DNA from: Taibaiella sp. | GTDB taxonomy: Bacteria; Bacteroidota; Bacteroidia; Chitinophagales; Chitinophagaceae | DNA: 10,530 nucleotides | Assembly (NCBI GenBank): GCA_019454705.1 | Contig: JACFNS010000053.1 | Span: forward strand, 1 to 10,530 | Reading direction: 5' to 3' | In this document: one piece after another, positions 1 to 7,073 of the stretch | Layout of the letters: the number at the start of each line of letters is the position of its first letter | How positions within the stretch are numbered: position 1 is the first letter of the stretch | Program-made: the position numbers and the translations under genes | Notes under the pieces: generated by a model | What the model saw: the letters and a program-made list of their open reading frames with translations, nothing else | Database searches by the model: none | Told to the model about the DNA's origin: nothing

Positions 1-921
1 TGGGTCGTCGAAGAATGGGTCGCGTTGTTTTGTTTTCTGTACTATACGAGCTACACCTTCCGCTTCTGCCGGGTCTAGTTCCAGCGTGCCTGTCTGCTGG
101 GGGAAAAGTGCGGATTTTTTCAGCGTAAACACCTGGTAGCGCTGGCCGTTTATTACTTCTTCTACCGGGGTTATTTTGCCTCCCGGCATTTCAAAATCCT
201 GTGTCCAGAAACCATTGAGAGATGGTAGCTTGGATATAGCCACATTCATAGGCAAGCGGGCGTACAACTTGTAAGATGCGGTTATCTGCTCACCCACGTA
301 CACCTTGCTTTTATCTACTACTACTTTTATAAACAGGTCTTTGTCCAGGTTGACGTTTGATGGTTCAGGTTCTGACGTGCGTTGTTGTTGCCTCTGCTGC
401 TGCATGGCCTGCATCTGGCGCTGGCGTTGCCTCATAATGGCTTCAAAAGGGTCATCAGAAAACGGGTCGTAGCCACGTTGCTGCTGCCTTTGTTGAGCCA
501 GGCTCCCATCCACTACTTCCAGCGATAAGGCATTCGACTGATAGGAATCGCCTTTTGCATCGCGTGCTATTGCTGCGGGTATAGTCAGTTTACCCTTTTT
601 CTTCGGTTGCAGGATGTATGTAACCGTCAGGCTTTGAGATTGGGTCATTTTGCCGTTGACGATAGATACGTTAGTACCAGAACTCTGGTATGGCCCGCCT
701 ACAATATGGAAATCGTTGGTGATTTCCTGCCTGGGGCCAAGGGATTGCAGGTCCTGTGCATCGCGTATGGTGTACTGTACCTGCACCTGGTCTTCAATAC
801 CTATTTTACCCGCGCTGGCTGCTGCTGAGAAAACTACATCCTGTGCATGTGCACGGAATAAACCTGCGACGGCAAGTGATACCAGTAATAAGCAAACGGA
901 TATGTGTTTATTCAACCTCAT
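1..921 (-). CDS. batD: BatD-like aerotolerance protein, N-terminal part (runs off left edge)
   Basis: Open reading frame of exactly 307 codons from an ATG at 919-921 to the window edge with no stop, so the C-terminal part lies outside. Residues 1-27 form a Sec signal peptide ending in AHAQ. Repeated beta-sandwich segments follow, with hallmarks of the BatD (oxygen tolerance) family such as VGEQITASYKLY near 209-220 and FTLKKSALFPQQTGTLELDP near 275-294. In Bacteroidota, BatD is a periplasmic protein with a C-terminal membrane anchor, encoded beside BatA/BatB VWA-domain proteins and linked genetically to aerotolerance and stress; its biochemical role is unknown. A Gln/Arg-rich stretch at about 142-181 interrupts the sandwich domains, and a DPFxDDP motif occurs both there (152-158) and at the window edge (301-307). 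The neighbouring minus-strand SDR gene ends 75 bases upstream. The family call is from pattern recognition; the rest of the bat operon cannot be seen. Confidence 0.85.
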   Translation of the reverse strand, partial: MRLNKHISVCLLLVSLAVAGLFRAHAQDVVFSAAASAGKIGIEDQVQVQYTIRDAQDLQSLGPRQEITNDFHIVGGPYQSSGTNVSIVNGKMTQSQSLTVTYILQPKKKGKLTIPAAIARDAKGDSYQSNALSLEVVDGSLAQQRQQQRGYDPFSDDPFEAIMRQRQRQMQAMQQQRQQQRTSEPEPSNVNLDKDLFIKVVVDKSKVYVGEQITASYKLYARLPMNVAISKLPSLNGFWTQDFEMPGGKITPVEEVINGQRYQVFTLKKSALFPQQTGTLELDPAEAEGVARIVQKTKQRDPFFDDP

Positions 922-933
922 ATATACAACCCA

Positions 934-941
934 CAAAATTA
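934..941 (-). promoter_or_regulatory. Candidate -7 box (TAATTTTG) upstream of batD
   Basis: The minus strand reads TAATTTTG, an exact match to the Bacteroidota sigma-factor -7 consensus TAnnTTTG, and ends 12 bases before the batD ATG. A start site about 5-7 bases downstream would leave a leader of only some 6-8 bases. No clear TTG/TTTG -33 element sits 17-23 bases upstream, so this could be a chance match in AT-rich DNA. Confidence 0.35.
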
Positions 942-996
942 TAATCTAAGTGCTGCTCCTGTATGTTGTAGGGGGGTTAAAGCACTGTTAAAAAAC

Positions 997-1701
997 TCAC
1001 AAATTACCCTTTGCCGGGCGCATGACAATCGTTTCGGCAATTGTATTGGCAGAAAGGTTAATTGTTGTCCATACCATTTCAGCTACATCTTCAGCTTTAA
1101 TTAAACGGGATGTATCCACACCTGTACCCTCCCAGGAGCGGCTGTATGTGTAGCCGGGGCAAATAGTTGTGACCTTTATTCCGCTGTCTTTCAGCTCCAG
1201 GCGCAGGTTTTCTGAGAGCCCCATCATGGCGTATTTAGTAATGCTGTAAGAGCCTGAATTGAGATGTGGTTCCAGCCCTGCTACGGAACATATATTGACT
1301 ATATGTGCATTATCTTCTCCTGTCATGACCGGTATCACCGCCCTCGACAGGTAATATGCGCTGTAGAGATTCACCCCCATCATTCTTTCTAACTGTCCGC
1401 ATGGTTCATCTTTTATCAGCCCTGTATAAAAAAGCCCTGCATTATTTACCAGAAGGTCAATTTCGTTAAAGGCAGCAATGACGGAAGCAGCAAAACTATG
1501 CACTTGTTGTTTGTCCGACAGGTCTACTGTTTCTGCCAGGATATTTGCACCGGCATATTCTGACTGCCATTTTACTTTACATGATTCCACGTCGGCGGTG
1601 GTGCGTGCACATATGGCAACATTATAGCCGTTGGCCAATAGTTTTTCTGCTATAGCTTTACCAATACCATGTGTGGCTCCGGTAACGATTGCATTGGGCA
1701 T
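997..1701 (-). CDS. Short-chain dehydrogenase/reductase (SDR), classical FabG-like type
   Basis: A 234-residue classical SDR, slightly shorter than the usual 245-250. It has the N-terminal nucleotide-binding motif TGATHGIG (residues 7-14), an Asp at 60 placed for the adenine ring, NNAG at 86-89, and the catalytic tetrad Asn111, Ser139, Tyr152 and Lys156 (YSITK), with PG at 182-183. Arg33 at the end of the second beta strand suggests NADPH preference, an inference from family rules. All catalytic residues are present, so it is probably an active cytosolic oxidoreductase on a carbonyl or hydroxyl substrate. The substrate cannot be read from sequence; 3-oxoacyl reductase or sepiapterin-reductase-like activity is possible. 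The ATG at 1699-1701 begins just before the first beta strand, as expected. The gene is divergent from the Dph6-like gene and lies upstream of batD on the same strand. Confidence 0.9.
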   Translation of the reverse strand: MPNAIVTGATHGIGKAIAEKLLANGYNVAICARTTADVESCKVKWQSEYAGANILAETVDLSDKQQVHSFAASVIAAFNEIDLLVNNAGLFYTGLIKDEPCGQLERMMGVNLYSAYYLSRAVIPVMTGEDNAHIVNICSVAGLEPHLNSGSYSITKYAMMGLSENLRLELKDSGIKVTTICPGYTYSRSWEGTGVDTSRLIKAEDVAEMVWTTINLSANTIAETIVMRPAKGNL

Positions 1702-1735
1702 ATTTCAACTTATTTGTCAGGCTGCACAAGTTATC

Positions 1736-1753
1736 GCATTTAGCAGCAAATGC
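1736..1753. repeat. Perfect 6-bp inverted repeat with 6-base spacer in divergent intergenic region
   Basis: GCATTT (1736-1741), spacer AGCAGC, then AAATGC (1748-1753). It lies between the divergently transcribed SDR and Dph6-like genes, 35-52 bases upstream of the SDR start and 50-67 bases upstream of the other start. That is a plausible place for a dimeric regulator to control one or both genes. It is not followed by a T run, so an intrinsic terminator is unlikely. The repeat is seen directly; an operator role is inference. Confidence 0.35.
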
Positions 1754-1802
1754 ATAATGATAAAATATTGGTGGTAACGGGCAATTTCATTTCATTTGCG
1801 GC

Positions 1803-2495
1803 ATGAAAACGGTTCTCAACTGGAGTTCTGGAAAAGACGCGGCATTGGCATATCACTTGCTCAGGCAGGGTGGGGTATATGATGTGCGGGCACTGCTAAC
1901 GACAATTAATGCAGAAAACGAAAGGATAGTGATGCACGGCGTAAGGGAAGAGTTGCTGGATATGCAAGCAAAAAGGATGAACCTGCCATTGAAAAAAATA
2001 CACCTGCCGCCTTCGCCCCGGCATGATTTATACAACCATGCAATGCAACAGGCGTTGGATGAATTGAAGCAGGAAGGAATAACCTATTCCGCCTTCGGCG
2101 ACATTCACCTGGAAGACCTGAAGCAGTACCGTGAAGACCAGCTAAAGCAGGCCGGTTTTGAAGCTGTTTTTCCATTGTGGAAGTTGGATACCAGGGAATT
2201 GGTTCAGGCAGTAGAGGAAGGAGGAATAGAAGCGGTGATAGTGTGCGTTAATGAAAAATTCCTGGGCAAAGAATACCTGGGCAGAAAGATAAGTATGGAG
2301 CTACTTGCCGATTTACCTGATGGGGTTGATCCCTGTGGTGAATATGGGGAATTCCACACATTTGTATATAACGCACCGTATTTCTCAAGCCCGGTAGCGT
2401 GGAAGAGCGGCGATGTGGTGCATAAGGTATATCCATCAGCTAATGCAGAGTGGGATACAGGCTTCTGGTTTATGGATGTATTGCCCGCTGATTAA
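1803..2495 (+). CDS. Dph6-related ATP-pyrophosphatase-fold protein (diphthine--ammonia ligase family)
   Basis: A 230-residue, probably cytosolic protein of the adenine nucleotide alpha-hydrolase fold. The ATP-binding PP-loop is SSGKD at residues 8-12, directly after the first strand (MKTVLNW). FGDIH at 98-102 and DPCGEYGEFHTF at 176-187 are signatures of the Dph6 / MJ0570-related group. In eukaryotes and archaea Dph6 performs the ATP-dependent amidation that completes diphthamide on elongation factor 2. Bacteria have no diphthamide, so a different amide- or thiol-forming adenylation reaction is likely and the substrate is unknown. The length matches single-domain family members. The ATG at 1803 starts immediately before the conserved strand and fits well. 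No Shine-Dalgarno sequence is visible, which is normal in Bacteroidota. The gene is divergent from the SDR and 79 bases upstream of the DUF3467 gene, which has its own candidate promoter. Confidence 0.88.
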   Translation: MKTVLNWSSGKDAALAYHLLRQGGVYDVRALLTTINAENERIVMHGVREELLDMQAKRMNLPLKKIHLPPSPRHDLYNHAMQQALDELKQEGITYSAFGDIHLEDLKQYREDQLKQAGFEAVFPLWKLDTRELVQAVEEGGIEAVIVCVNEKFLGKEYLGRKISMELLADLPDGVDPCGEYGEFHTFVYNAPYFSSPVAWKSGDVVHKVYPSANAEWDTGFWFMDVLPAD

Positions 2496-2542
2496 CTAAT
2501 ATACAGTTTACAGGTTTTTTCATGGCTGTGGTTTTCTTTTTT

Positions 2543-2550
2543 TAACTTTG
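2543..2550 (+). promoter_or_regulatory. Candidate -7 box (TAACTTTG) for the DUF3467-guaA operon
   Basis: TAACTTTG matches the Bacteroidota -7 consensus TAnnTTTG exactly and sits in the 79-base gap after the Dph6-like stop. A start site near 2556 would give a leader of roughly 20 bases before the ATG at 2575. The box covers the in-frame TTG at 2548, so that codon would not be transcribed and ATG 2575 is the better start. No convincing TTTG -33 element is seen; the upstream region is mainly T-rich. Confidence 0.5.
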
Positions 2551-2574
2551 CTGCTTCATTTAATATTTAACGAG

Positions 2575-2889
2575 ATGCAAGAAGGACAACCGCAGGAACA
2601 GCAACTGAATATAGAGCTAACAGAAGAAATGTCTGACGGAGTATATTCTAACCTGGTAATAATAACCCATTCGTTTGCCGAATTCGTATTCGATTTTGTG
2701 AATGTAATGCCGAATGTGCCTAAAGCTAAAGTGAAATCGAGGGTGGTAATGACACCGCAACATGCCAAAAGGCTGATGCGTGCCCTGGTAGAAAACGTGA
2801 AGCGTTTTGAAGCGCAAAACGGCGTTATACAAGAGCAGGAACAGATAAACGTGCCGTTTAACTTTGGCGGTACTACCGGTGAAGCATAA
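2575..2889 (+). CDS. DUF3467 family protein
   Basis: A 104-residue acidic small protein with no signal peptide or membrane segment. The body (about residues 10-80) has the features of DUF3467: an opening ELTEEMSDGVYSN block, a hydrophobic strand VIITHSFAEFVFDF, and VVMTPQHAKRLMRALVENV leading into a helix. The family is widespread in bacteria and has no established function. A Gln/Glu-rich segment leads to a short GG-containing tail. The frame is open back to a TTG at 2548, but that codon lies inside the candidate -7 box, and the ATG at 2575 gives the expected N-terminus. The stop is 20 bases before guaA, which suggests co-transcription. The family assignment is firm by pattern; any role linked to nucleotide metabolism is only a guess from position. 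Confidence 0.85.
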   Translation: MQEGQPQEQQLNIELTEEMSDGVYSNLVIITHSFAEFVFDFVNVMPNVPKAKVKSRVVMTPQHAKRLMRALVENVKRFEAQNGVIQEQEQINVPFNFGGTTGEA

Positions 2890-2909
2890 TGTTTTTATAG
2901 TATATTTAC

Positions 2910-4448
2910 ATGAACGAGAAGATTCTGATACTGGATTTCGGTTCGCAGTACACACAATTGATAGCCAGGAGTGTACGTGAACTGAATATATATTGTGAAA
3001 TACAACCTTGTACCAAACCTATAGAGTACACGGAACAATTGAAAGGGGTTATCTTATCAGGCAGCCCTTTTTCTGTAAACGACCCCCAGGCACCTAAGCC
3101 TGATATTAAGGCTATTGCAGATAAGTTGCCTGTATTGGCTATATGTTACGGTGCCCAGTTGCTGGCACAGCAGGCTGGCGGCACAGTAGGTAAATCTACC
3201 CATAGGGAATATGGCCGCGCTCATCTTAAAGATTTGATTGACAATCCATTACTGGCAACTATATCAAGTGGTTCTCAAGTATGGATGAGCCATAGCGATA
3301 CCATTAAGGAGCTTCCTGCCGGCTTTAATGTGATTGCCAAGACAGAGTCAATACCCGTAGCGGCATTTACCTCAGCCGAGGGTTATGCCAACAACACCGT
3401 TTACGCTATCCAGTTTCACCCTGAGGTGACGCATAGCATAGATGGCAGACAACTACTCAAGAATTTTACGGTTGATATTTGCGGTTGTACCCGCGACTGG
3501 ACGCCCGCAGCATTTATACAGGAAACAGTAGAGCGCATACGCAAACAGGTGGGTAATGGCAAAGTGGTAATGGCGCTGAGCGGTGGTGTGGATTCTACAG
3601 TGGCAGCTACCTTGATACACAAAGCCGTGGGCGAAAATCTGTACTGCATTTTCGTAGACAATGGGCTATTGCGCAAAGGTGAGTTTGAGCAAGTGCTGGA
3701 TGGTTACAAACACCTGGGTCTTAATACCAAAGGCATTGATGCCCGCAAGCGATTTTATGACGCGCTGGCCGGTGTAACCGACCCCGAGCGCAAGCGGAAA
3801 ATAATAGGAGGCCTGTTCATTGATGTATTTCATGATGAGGCTACCCATATACAGGATGTACACTTTTTAGGGCAAGGTACTATCTACCCCGATGTTATTG
3901 AATCAGTATCAGTAAATGGCCCGTCTGTGACTATTAAGTCGCACCACAACGTGGGTGGCCTGCCTGAAAAAATGCATATGGAGCTGGTAGAGCCTTTGCG
4001 CTTGCTGTTTAAAGATGAAGTACGCAGGATAGGAAGGGAACTCGGCATTGATGATGTATTCCTGCAAAGGCACCCCTTCCCCGGTCCGGGTTTAGGTATC
4101 AGGATATTGGGTGAAGTAACTGAAGAGAAAGCAAAAATGCTGCAGGAAGCGGATGCTATATATATCCAGTTGATGCGCGATTATGAGCTGTATAACGAGA
4201 TATGGCAAGCGGGTGCTATACTGCTGCCCGTGCAAAGTGTGGGCGTAATGGGCGATGAGCGTACTTACGAGTTCACTGTTGCTTTAAGGGCCGTAACATC
4301 GGTAGATGGTATGACAGCCGACTGGGCGCACCTGCCATATGATTTCCTGGCGAAGGTGTCTAATGACATCATCAACAGGGTAAAAGGTATCAACAGGGTA
4401 GTGTACGACATCAGTTCCAAGCCGCCTGCAACAATAGAATGGGAGTAG
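2910..4448 (+). CDS. guaA: GMP synthase (glutamine-hydrolysing)
   Basis: A 512-residue, full-length two-domain GMP synthase that converts XMP, ATP and glutamine to GMP in the cytosol, the last step of guanine nucleotide synthesis. The N-terminal class I glutamine amidotransferase domain (about 1-190) opens with [14 protein letters not shown] and has the catalytic triad Cys79 (in AICYGAQ), His170 and Glu172 (FHPEV). The ATP-pyrophosphatase domain contains the P-loop SGGVDS at 224-229. The C-terminal dimerisation and XMP-binding domain carries [14 protein letters not shown] and ends in the family's KPPATIEWE tail. Nothing essential is missing. The amidotransferase nucleophile loop reads CYGAQ rather than the common CYGMQ, and ILSGSP replaces ILSGGP; both are conservative. 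The ATG at 2910 lies immediately before the first strand. The gene follows the DUF3467 gene by 20 bases and precedes the next gene by 18, so the three probably form an operon. Confidence 0.98.
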   Translation: MNEKILILDFGSQYTQLIARSVRELNIYCEIQPCTKPIEYTEQLKGVILSGSPFSVNDPQAPKPDIKAIADKLPVLAICYGAQLLAQQAGGTVGKSTHREYGRAHLKDLIDNPLLATISSGSQVWMSHSDTIKELPAGFNVIAKTESIPVAAFTSAEGYANNTVYAIQFHPEVTHSIDGRQLLKNFTVDICGCTRDWTPAAFIQETVERIRKQVGNGKVVMALSGGVDSTVAATLIHKAVGENLYCIFVDNGLLRKGEFEQVLDGYKHLGLNTKGIDARKRFYDALAGVTDPERKRKIIGGLFIDVFHDEATHIQDVHFLGQGTIYPDVIESVSVNGPSVTIKSHHNVGGLPEKMHMELVEPLRLLFKDEVRRIGRELGIDDVFLQRHPFPGPGLGIRILGEVTEEKAKMLQEADAIYIQLMRDYELYNEIWQAGAILLPVQSVGVMGDERTYEFTVALRAVTSVDGMTADWAHLPYDFLAKVSNDIINRVKGINRVVYDISSKPPATIEWE

Positions 4449-4466
4449 TTGTTATTCAATAGCCTT

Positions 4467-5774
4467 ATGAAAAGAATTGCCCGGATTTTATTGCTTGGTG
4501 TCATCAGTCTTTCATGTGTAGTAAGTGAGGCTGATGCACAAAGCCGCAGGGAAAAACGCCGCCAGAAGAAATTGAGAGAGGAGAGACTGGAGCGGGCAGA
4601 GCAAAAACAACGCGAACTGACCCGTAAGCCTGCACCTGCTCCCAAGCCGCAACCGCCCAAGAAGGATTTTGACTACCCGGCATCGGACGTGAAAAGCAGG
4701 TATAGGATAGACCTGTTGGCAACATTCTATTTGCCTGAGCTGGTGCAGGATGGCAAAGTAGCCAAAGGAAAGTTACCTGATAAGGTAATACCATCGCTGA
4801 AGTTTTATGAAGGGGTGGTATTAGCTACTGATACATTGAAGAAGCTGGGATATGAGTTTGATATATTTGTATATGATGTAACAGACGAACTGGAATCTAC
4901 GGCCACGTTGGTAAATACCGACGCATTCAAAGGGTCGGACCTGATTATCGGCAACATTTCTTCTTCTGATTTTGCACTGGTTGCTAATTATGCCAGGAAA
5001 AACCATGTCAACTTCGTGTCCGCATTATCGCCTTCCAACCAGGGAGTGGAGCATAACCCGTATTTCGTTATGCTGCAACCGACACTGGAAACGCATTGTG
5101 AGACGGTGGAAGAATCAATTGTAAAGAAGAATGGTAACGTTACACCACTATTATTTTATCGTAGCAATGTACAGGTAGATAACACAGCCTCAGGAAACTT
5201 TATCAATAACGGAGTACTGGAATACCACAAAATACCCTGCGATGAAATGCCTGCGAAAGAGCAAGTACAGGCTTTCCTGGTAAAAGAAAGGAAGAATGTG
5301 GTGTTGATGCCTATTATAAGTGATAAATATGCCGAAAGCATTATCAGGAAGCTATACGAGTGGTTCCCCGATTATGACTTTGAAGTGTGGGGCATGCCCT
5401 CCTGGGATAATATGCCTGCTTTGAAAAGGCCTGATGCGTTTCCTAATACAGTGGTCTATTTTACTTCGCCATTTTACTTCGATCCTACTACAGCATCGGG
5501 ACAGGCGGTTGTTAATGCATATAAACGCAGATACGGAGGCCAACCCGATAATATGGTGTACCGTGGCTACGAAACTATGTTCTGGTACGCCTACCTGCTG
5601 AAGAAATACGGCACTATTTTCAACCACCAGTTATGGGACAACGGTGGCGCTCCATTTACACGATATGATGTGAAGCCGGTAAAAGGAGCAGATGAAAAAT
5701 TGCAGTATTATGAAAATAAAAACCTCTATCTGTACCGCTACCACAGCGGCTCATACATGATAGAACATCGATAA
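4467..5774 (+). CDS. Exported protein with type I periplasmic-binding (ABC substrate-binding-like) fold
   Basis: A 435-residue protein from ATG 4467; the in-frame TTG at 4449 would add six residues ahead of the signal peptide and is less likely. Residues 1-25 form a signal peptide ending ADAQ. A Cys at 17 lacks a proper lipobox, so signal peptidase I cleavage is favoured. A strongly basic, probably helical stretch (26-54) and a Pro/Lys-rich linker (55-66) follow. From about 77 to the end the pattern resembles the type I periplasmic-binding fold: FYEGVVLATDTLKKLGYEFD, DLIIGNISSSDFALVANYA, then NHVNFVSALSP, with late elements VVNAYKRRYGG and YRGYETMFWYAYLL. Related Bacteroidota proteins often pair this fold with LysM repeats (from memory); none is seen here. 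Ligand and partner are unknown, and no permease or ATPase gene is adjacent. A cell-wall-associated or LppC-like non-transport role is as plausible as uptake. It is probably co-transcribed with guaA. Confidence 0.75.
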   Translation: MKRIARILLLGVISLSCVVSEADAQSRREKRRQKKLREERLERAEQKQRELTRKPAPAPKPQPPKKDFDYPASDVKSRYRIDLLATFYLPELVQDGKVAKGKLPDKVIPSLKFYEGVVLATDTLKKLGYEFDIFVYDVTDELESTATLVNTDAFKGSDLIIGNISSSDFALVANYARKNHVNFVSALSPSNQGVEHNPYFVMLQPTLETHCETVEESIVKKNGNVTPLLFYRSNVQVDNTASGNFINNGVLEYHKIPCDEMPAKEQVQAFLVKERKNVVLMPIISDKYAESIIRKLYEWFPDYDFEVWGMPSWDNMPALKRPDAFPNTVVYFTSPFYFDPTTASGQAVVNAYKRRYGGQPDNMVYRGYETMFWYAYLLKKYGTIFNHQLWDNGGAPFTRYDVKPVKGADEKLQYYENKNLYLYRYHSGSYMIEHR

Positions 5775-5782
5775 AGTGATAC

Positions 5783-6952
5783 TTACTGGTCTGGTGCCGC
5801 TTTGTCCATGTTCCTGACCGGTAACTTCTGGATGTTAGGTTTTGCACCGCCGCTTTTCCCCCCTGATCTTGGGAATTTAGCCAGCCTTTTTTTGCGCATA
5901 AAGTACAGGATTGCAAACAGGCTTAAAGACATACCCAGTATACACAGGATGGCTATATTCGGGTTATAGTCCTGCGTAACCAATGATACTGTAATGATAA
6001 GGATATTGGCAATCACAAGTATTGTCACAGCCTCGCTATGCGTAAAACCCATATCCAGCAGGTAATGGTGCAGGTGGGTCCTGTCAGCTTTAAACGGTGA
6101 TACCCCTTTCATCAGGCGGGTGGTGAATACCCTGAATGTATCGAACACAGGAACAAACAGGAAAGACAAACCTATAACTAACGCGCCCGCCTGGGAATGT
6201 ATGAACGATGCATAGGGTGTAAATGCATTGAAAGAATTAACTGACAGTATGCACAAAAGGGATATGATAAAACCAATTAGCAGCGAACCTGTATCACCCA
6301 TGAATATTTTGGCAGGGGATATATTGTACTTGAGAAAGCCCACTATACCACCCAGCAGGCAGAATGAAAGGCAGGCAGCCCCGGGATGCCCGAATCCTCC
6401 CAATGTAATGCCCAGCATAAGGGTAGACAGCACAGCAATGGAACCTGCCAGGCCATCAATACCGTCTATCAGGTTGTAGGCATTGGTAACGAATATGATA
6501 CCCACTATACTGAATATTACGCTCCACCAGTAGGGCAAGTCTCCGTAAACACCAAATATCCCGTGAAGTGATTTCAGCCGTATATCAGCCAGGCATACTA
6601 CTATGAAAGCGGCCACAAACTGCGTCAGAAATTTTTTAGGGGGGCTGAGAGATACCAGGTCGTCTGCTATACCTACCAGGAAGAGCAAGAGTGATGAGGC
6701 GATGATATAGTTCCATTTTTCAAAGGCCAGCGGCGATATGAAAAGAGAGGCAGTAGTAATAAACCCAAAAAAAATCCCGATGCCGCCCAGGTTAGGTATC
6801 ACCCGAAGGTGTATCTTCCTGTCGTTGTCAGGTGTGTCGTACAGCTTCTTTTTAGTAGCCACCAGTATTATCTGTGGTATAGAGATAAGGCTGATAATCA
6901 GCGCGCTGACGAAACACAAAAAATATAAGAGATGCGATGGTAATTGAATCAT
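5783..6952 (-). CDS. WecA/MraY family polyprenyl-phosphate sugar-1-phosphate transferase
   Basis: A 389-residue integral membrane enzyme with about ten or eleven hydrophobic segments. It carries the glycosyltransferase family 4 motifs in order: the Mg-binding ADD at 96-98, NAYNLIDGIDGLAG at 157-170, MGDTGS at 218-223, Asp271 in a PVFDTFRV segment, and the cytoplasmic HLHH box at 293-296. The HLHH box and the absence of typical MraY features favour the WecA/TagO/WbpL branch. That branch moves a HexNAc-1-phosphate (often GlcNAc-1-P) from UDP-sugar to undecaprenyl phosphate and starts O-antigen, exopolysaccharide or other lipid-linked glycans. The exact sugar cannot be assigned. A polar, basic tail of some 35 residues (from about 354) follows the last membrane segment. 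The ATG at 6950-6952 precedes the first membrane helix. The gene lies downstream of the WecB-like gene and converges with the binding-fold gene across 8 bases. Confidence 0.92.
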   Translation of the reverse strand: MIQLPSHLLYFLCFVSALIISLISIPQIILVATKKKLYDTPDNDRKIHLRVIPNLGGIGIFFGFITTASLFISPLAFEKWNYIIASSLLLFLVGIADDLVSLSPPKKFLTQFVAAFIVVCLADIRLKSLHGIFGVYGDLPYWWSVIFSIVGIIFVTNAYNLIDGIDGLAGSIAVLSTLMLGITLGGFGHPGAACLSFCLLGGIVGFLKYNISPAKIFMGDTGSLLIGFIISLLCILSVNSFNAFTPYASFIHSQAGALVIGLSFLFVPVFDTFRVFTTRLMKGVSPFKADRTHLHHYLLDMGFTHSEAVTILVIANILIITVSLVTQDYNPNIAILCILGMSLSLFAILYFMRKKRLAKFPRSGGKSGGAKPNIQKLPVRNMDKAAPDQ

Positions 6953-6980
6953 ATCAGTACAGTGATATGCAATATATTTT

Positions 6981-6993
6981 CAGGTAAAGTTAT
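6981..6993 (-). promoter_or_regulatory. Candidate promoter/regulatory motif shared with the WecB-like upstream region
   Basis: The minus strand reads ATAACTTTACCTG about 29-41 bases upstream of the WecA-type start. It includes TAACTTTA (6992-6985), one mismatch from the Bacteroidota -7 consensus TAnnTTTG. The ten bases ACTTTACCTG recur exactly at 8254-8263 upstream of the WecB-like gene, there preceded by ATAAC. No -33 element is clear. It may be a promoter or a shared regulator site, or chance. Confidence 0.25.
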
Positions 6994-7073
6994 GTTTTTA
7001 TAGTTGGCTATTATAATCATGTGAGGTTATCTGCCTGTTAATAGTCATGTTCTTTTCAACTGAATGTGGATAA

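Noticed and set aside
607..1104. Plus-strand open frames of 60-100 codons over batD and the end of the SDR gene.
   Set aside because: They lie antisense to clear coding sequence, have no recognisable motifs and overlap one another; they are shadow frames.
2548..2574. TTG at 2548 as the start of the DUF3467 gene.
   Set aside because: It lies inside the TAACTTTG candidate -7 box, and the nine extra residues are not family-like; ATG 2575 is preferred.
2901..2908. TATATTTA just before guaA as a private guaA promoter.
   Set aside because: It abuts the start codon and misses the final G of the -7 consensus; transcription from the DUF3467 promoter is simpler.
4449..4466. TTG at 4449 as the start of the exported binding-fold protein.
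   Set aside because: It would place six residues ahead of a normal signal peptide; the ATG at 4467 begins MKRIARILLL, a standard n-region plus hydrophobic core.
5775..5782. Possible bidirectional terminator between the convergent binding-fold and WecA-type genes.
   Set aside because: Only 8 bases separate the stop codons, and I see no GC-rich hairpin or T run there.
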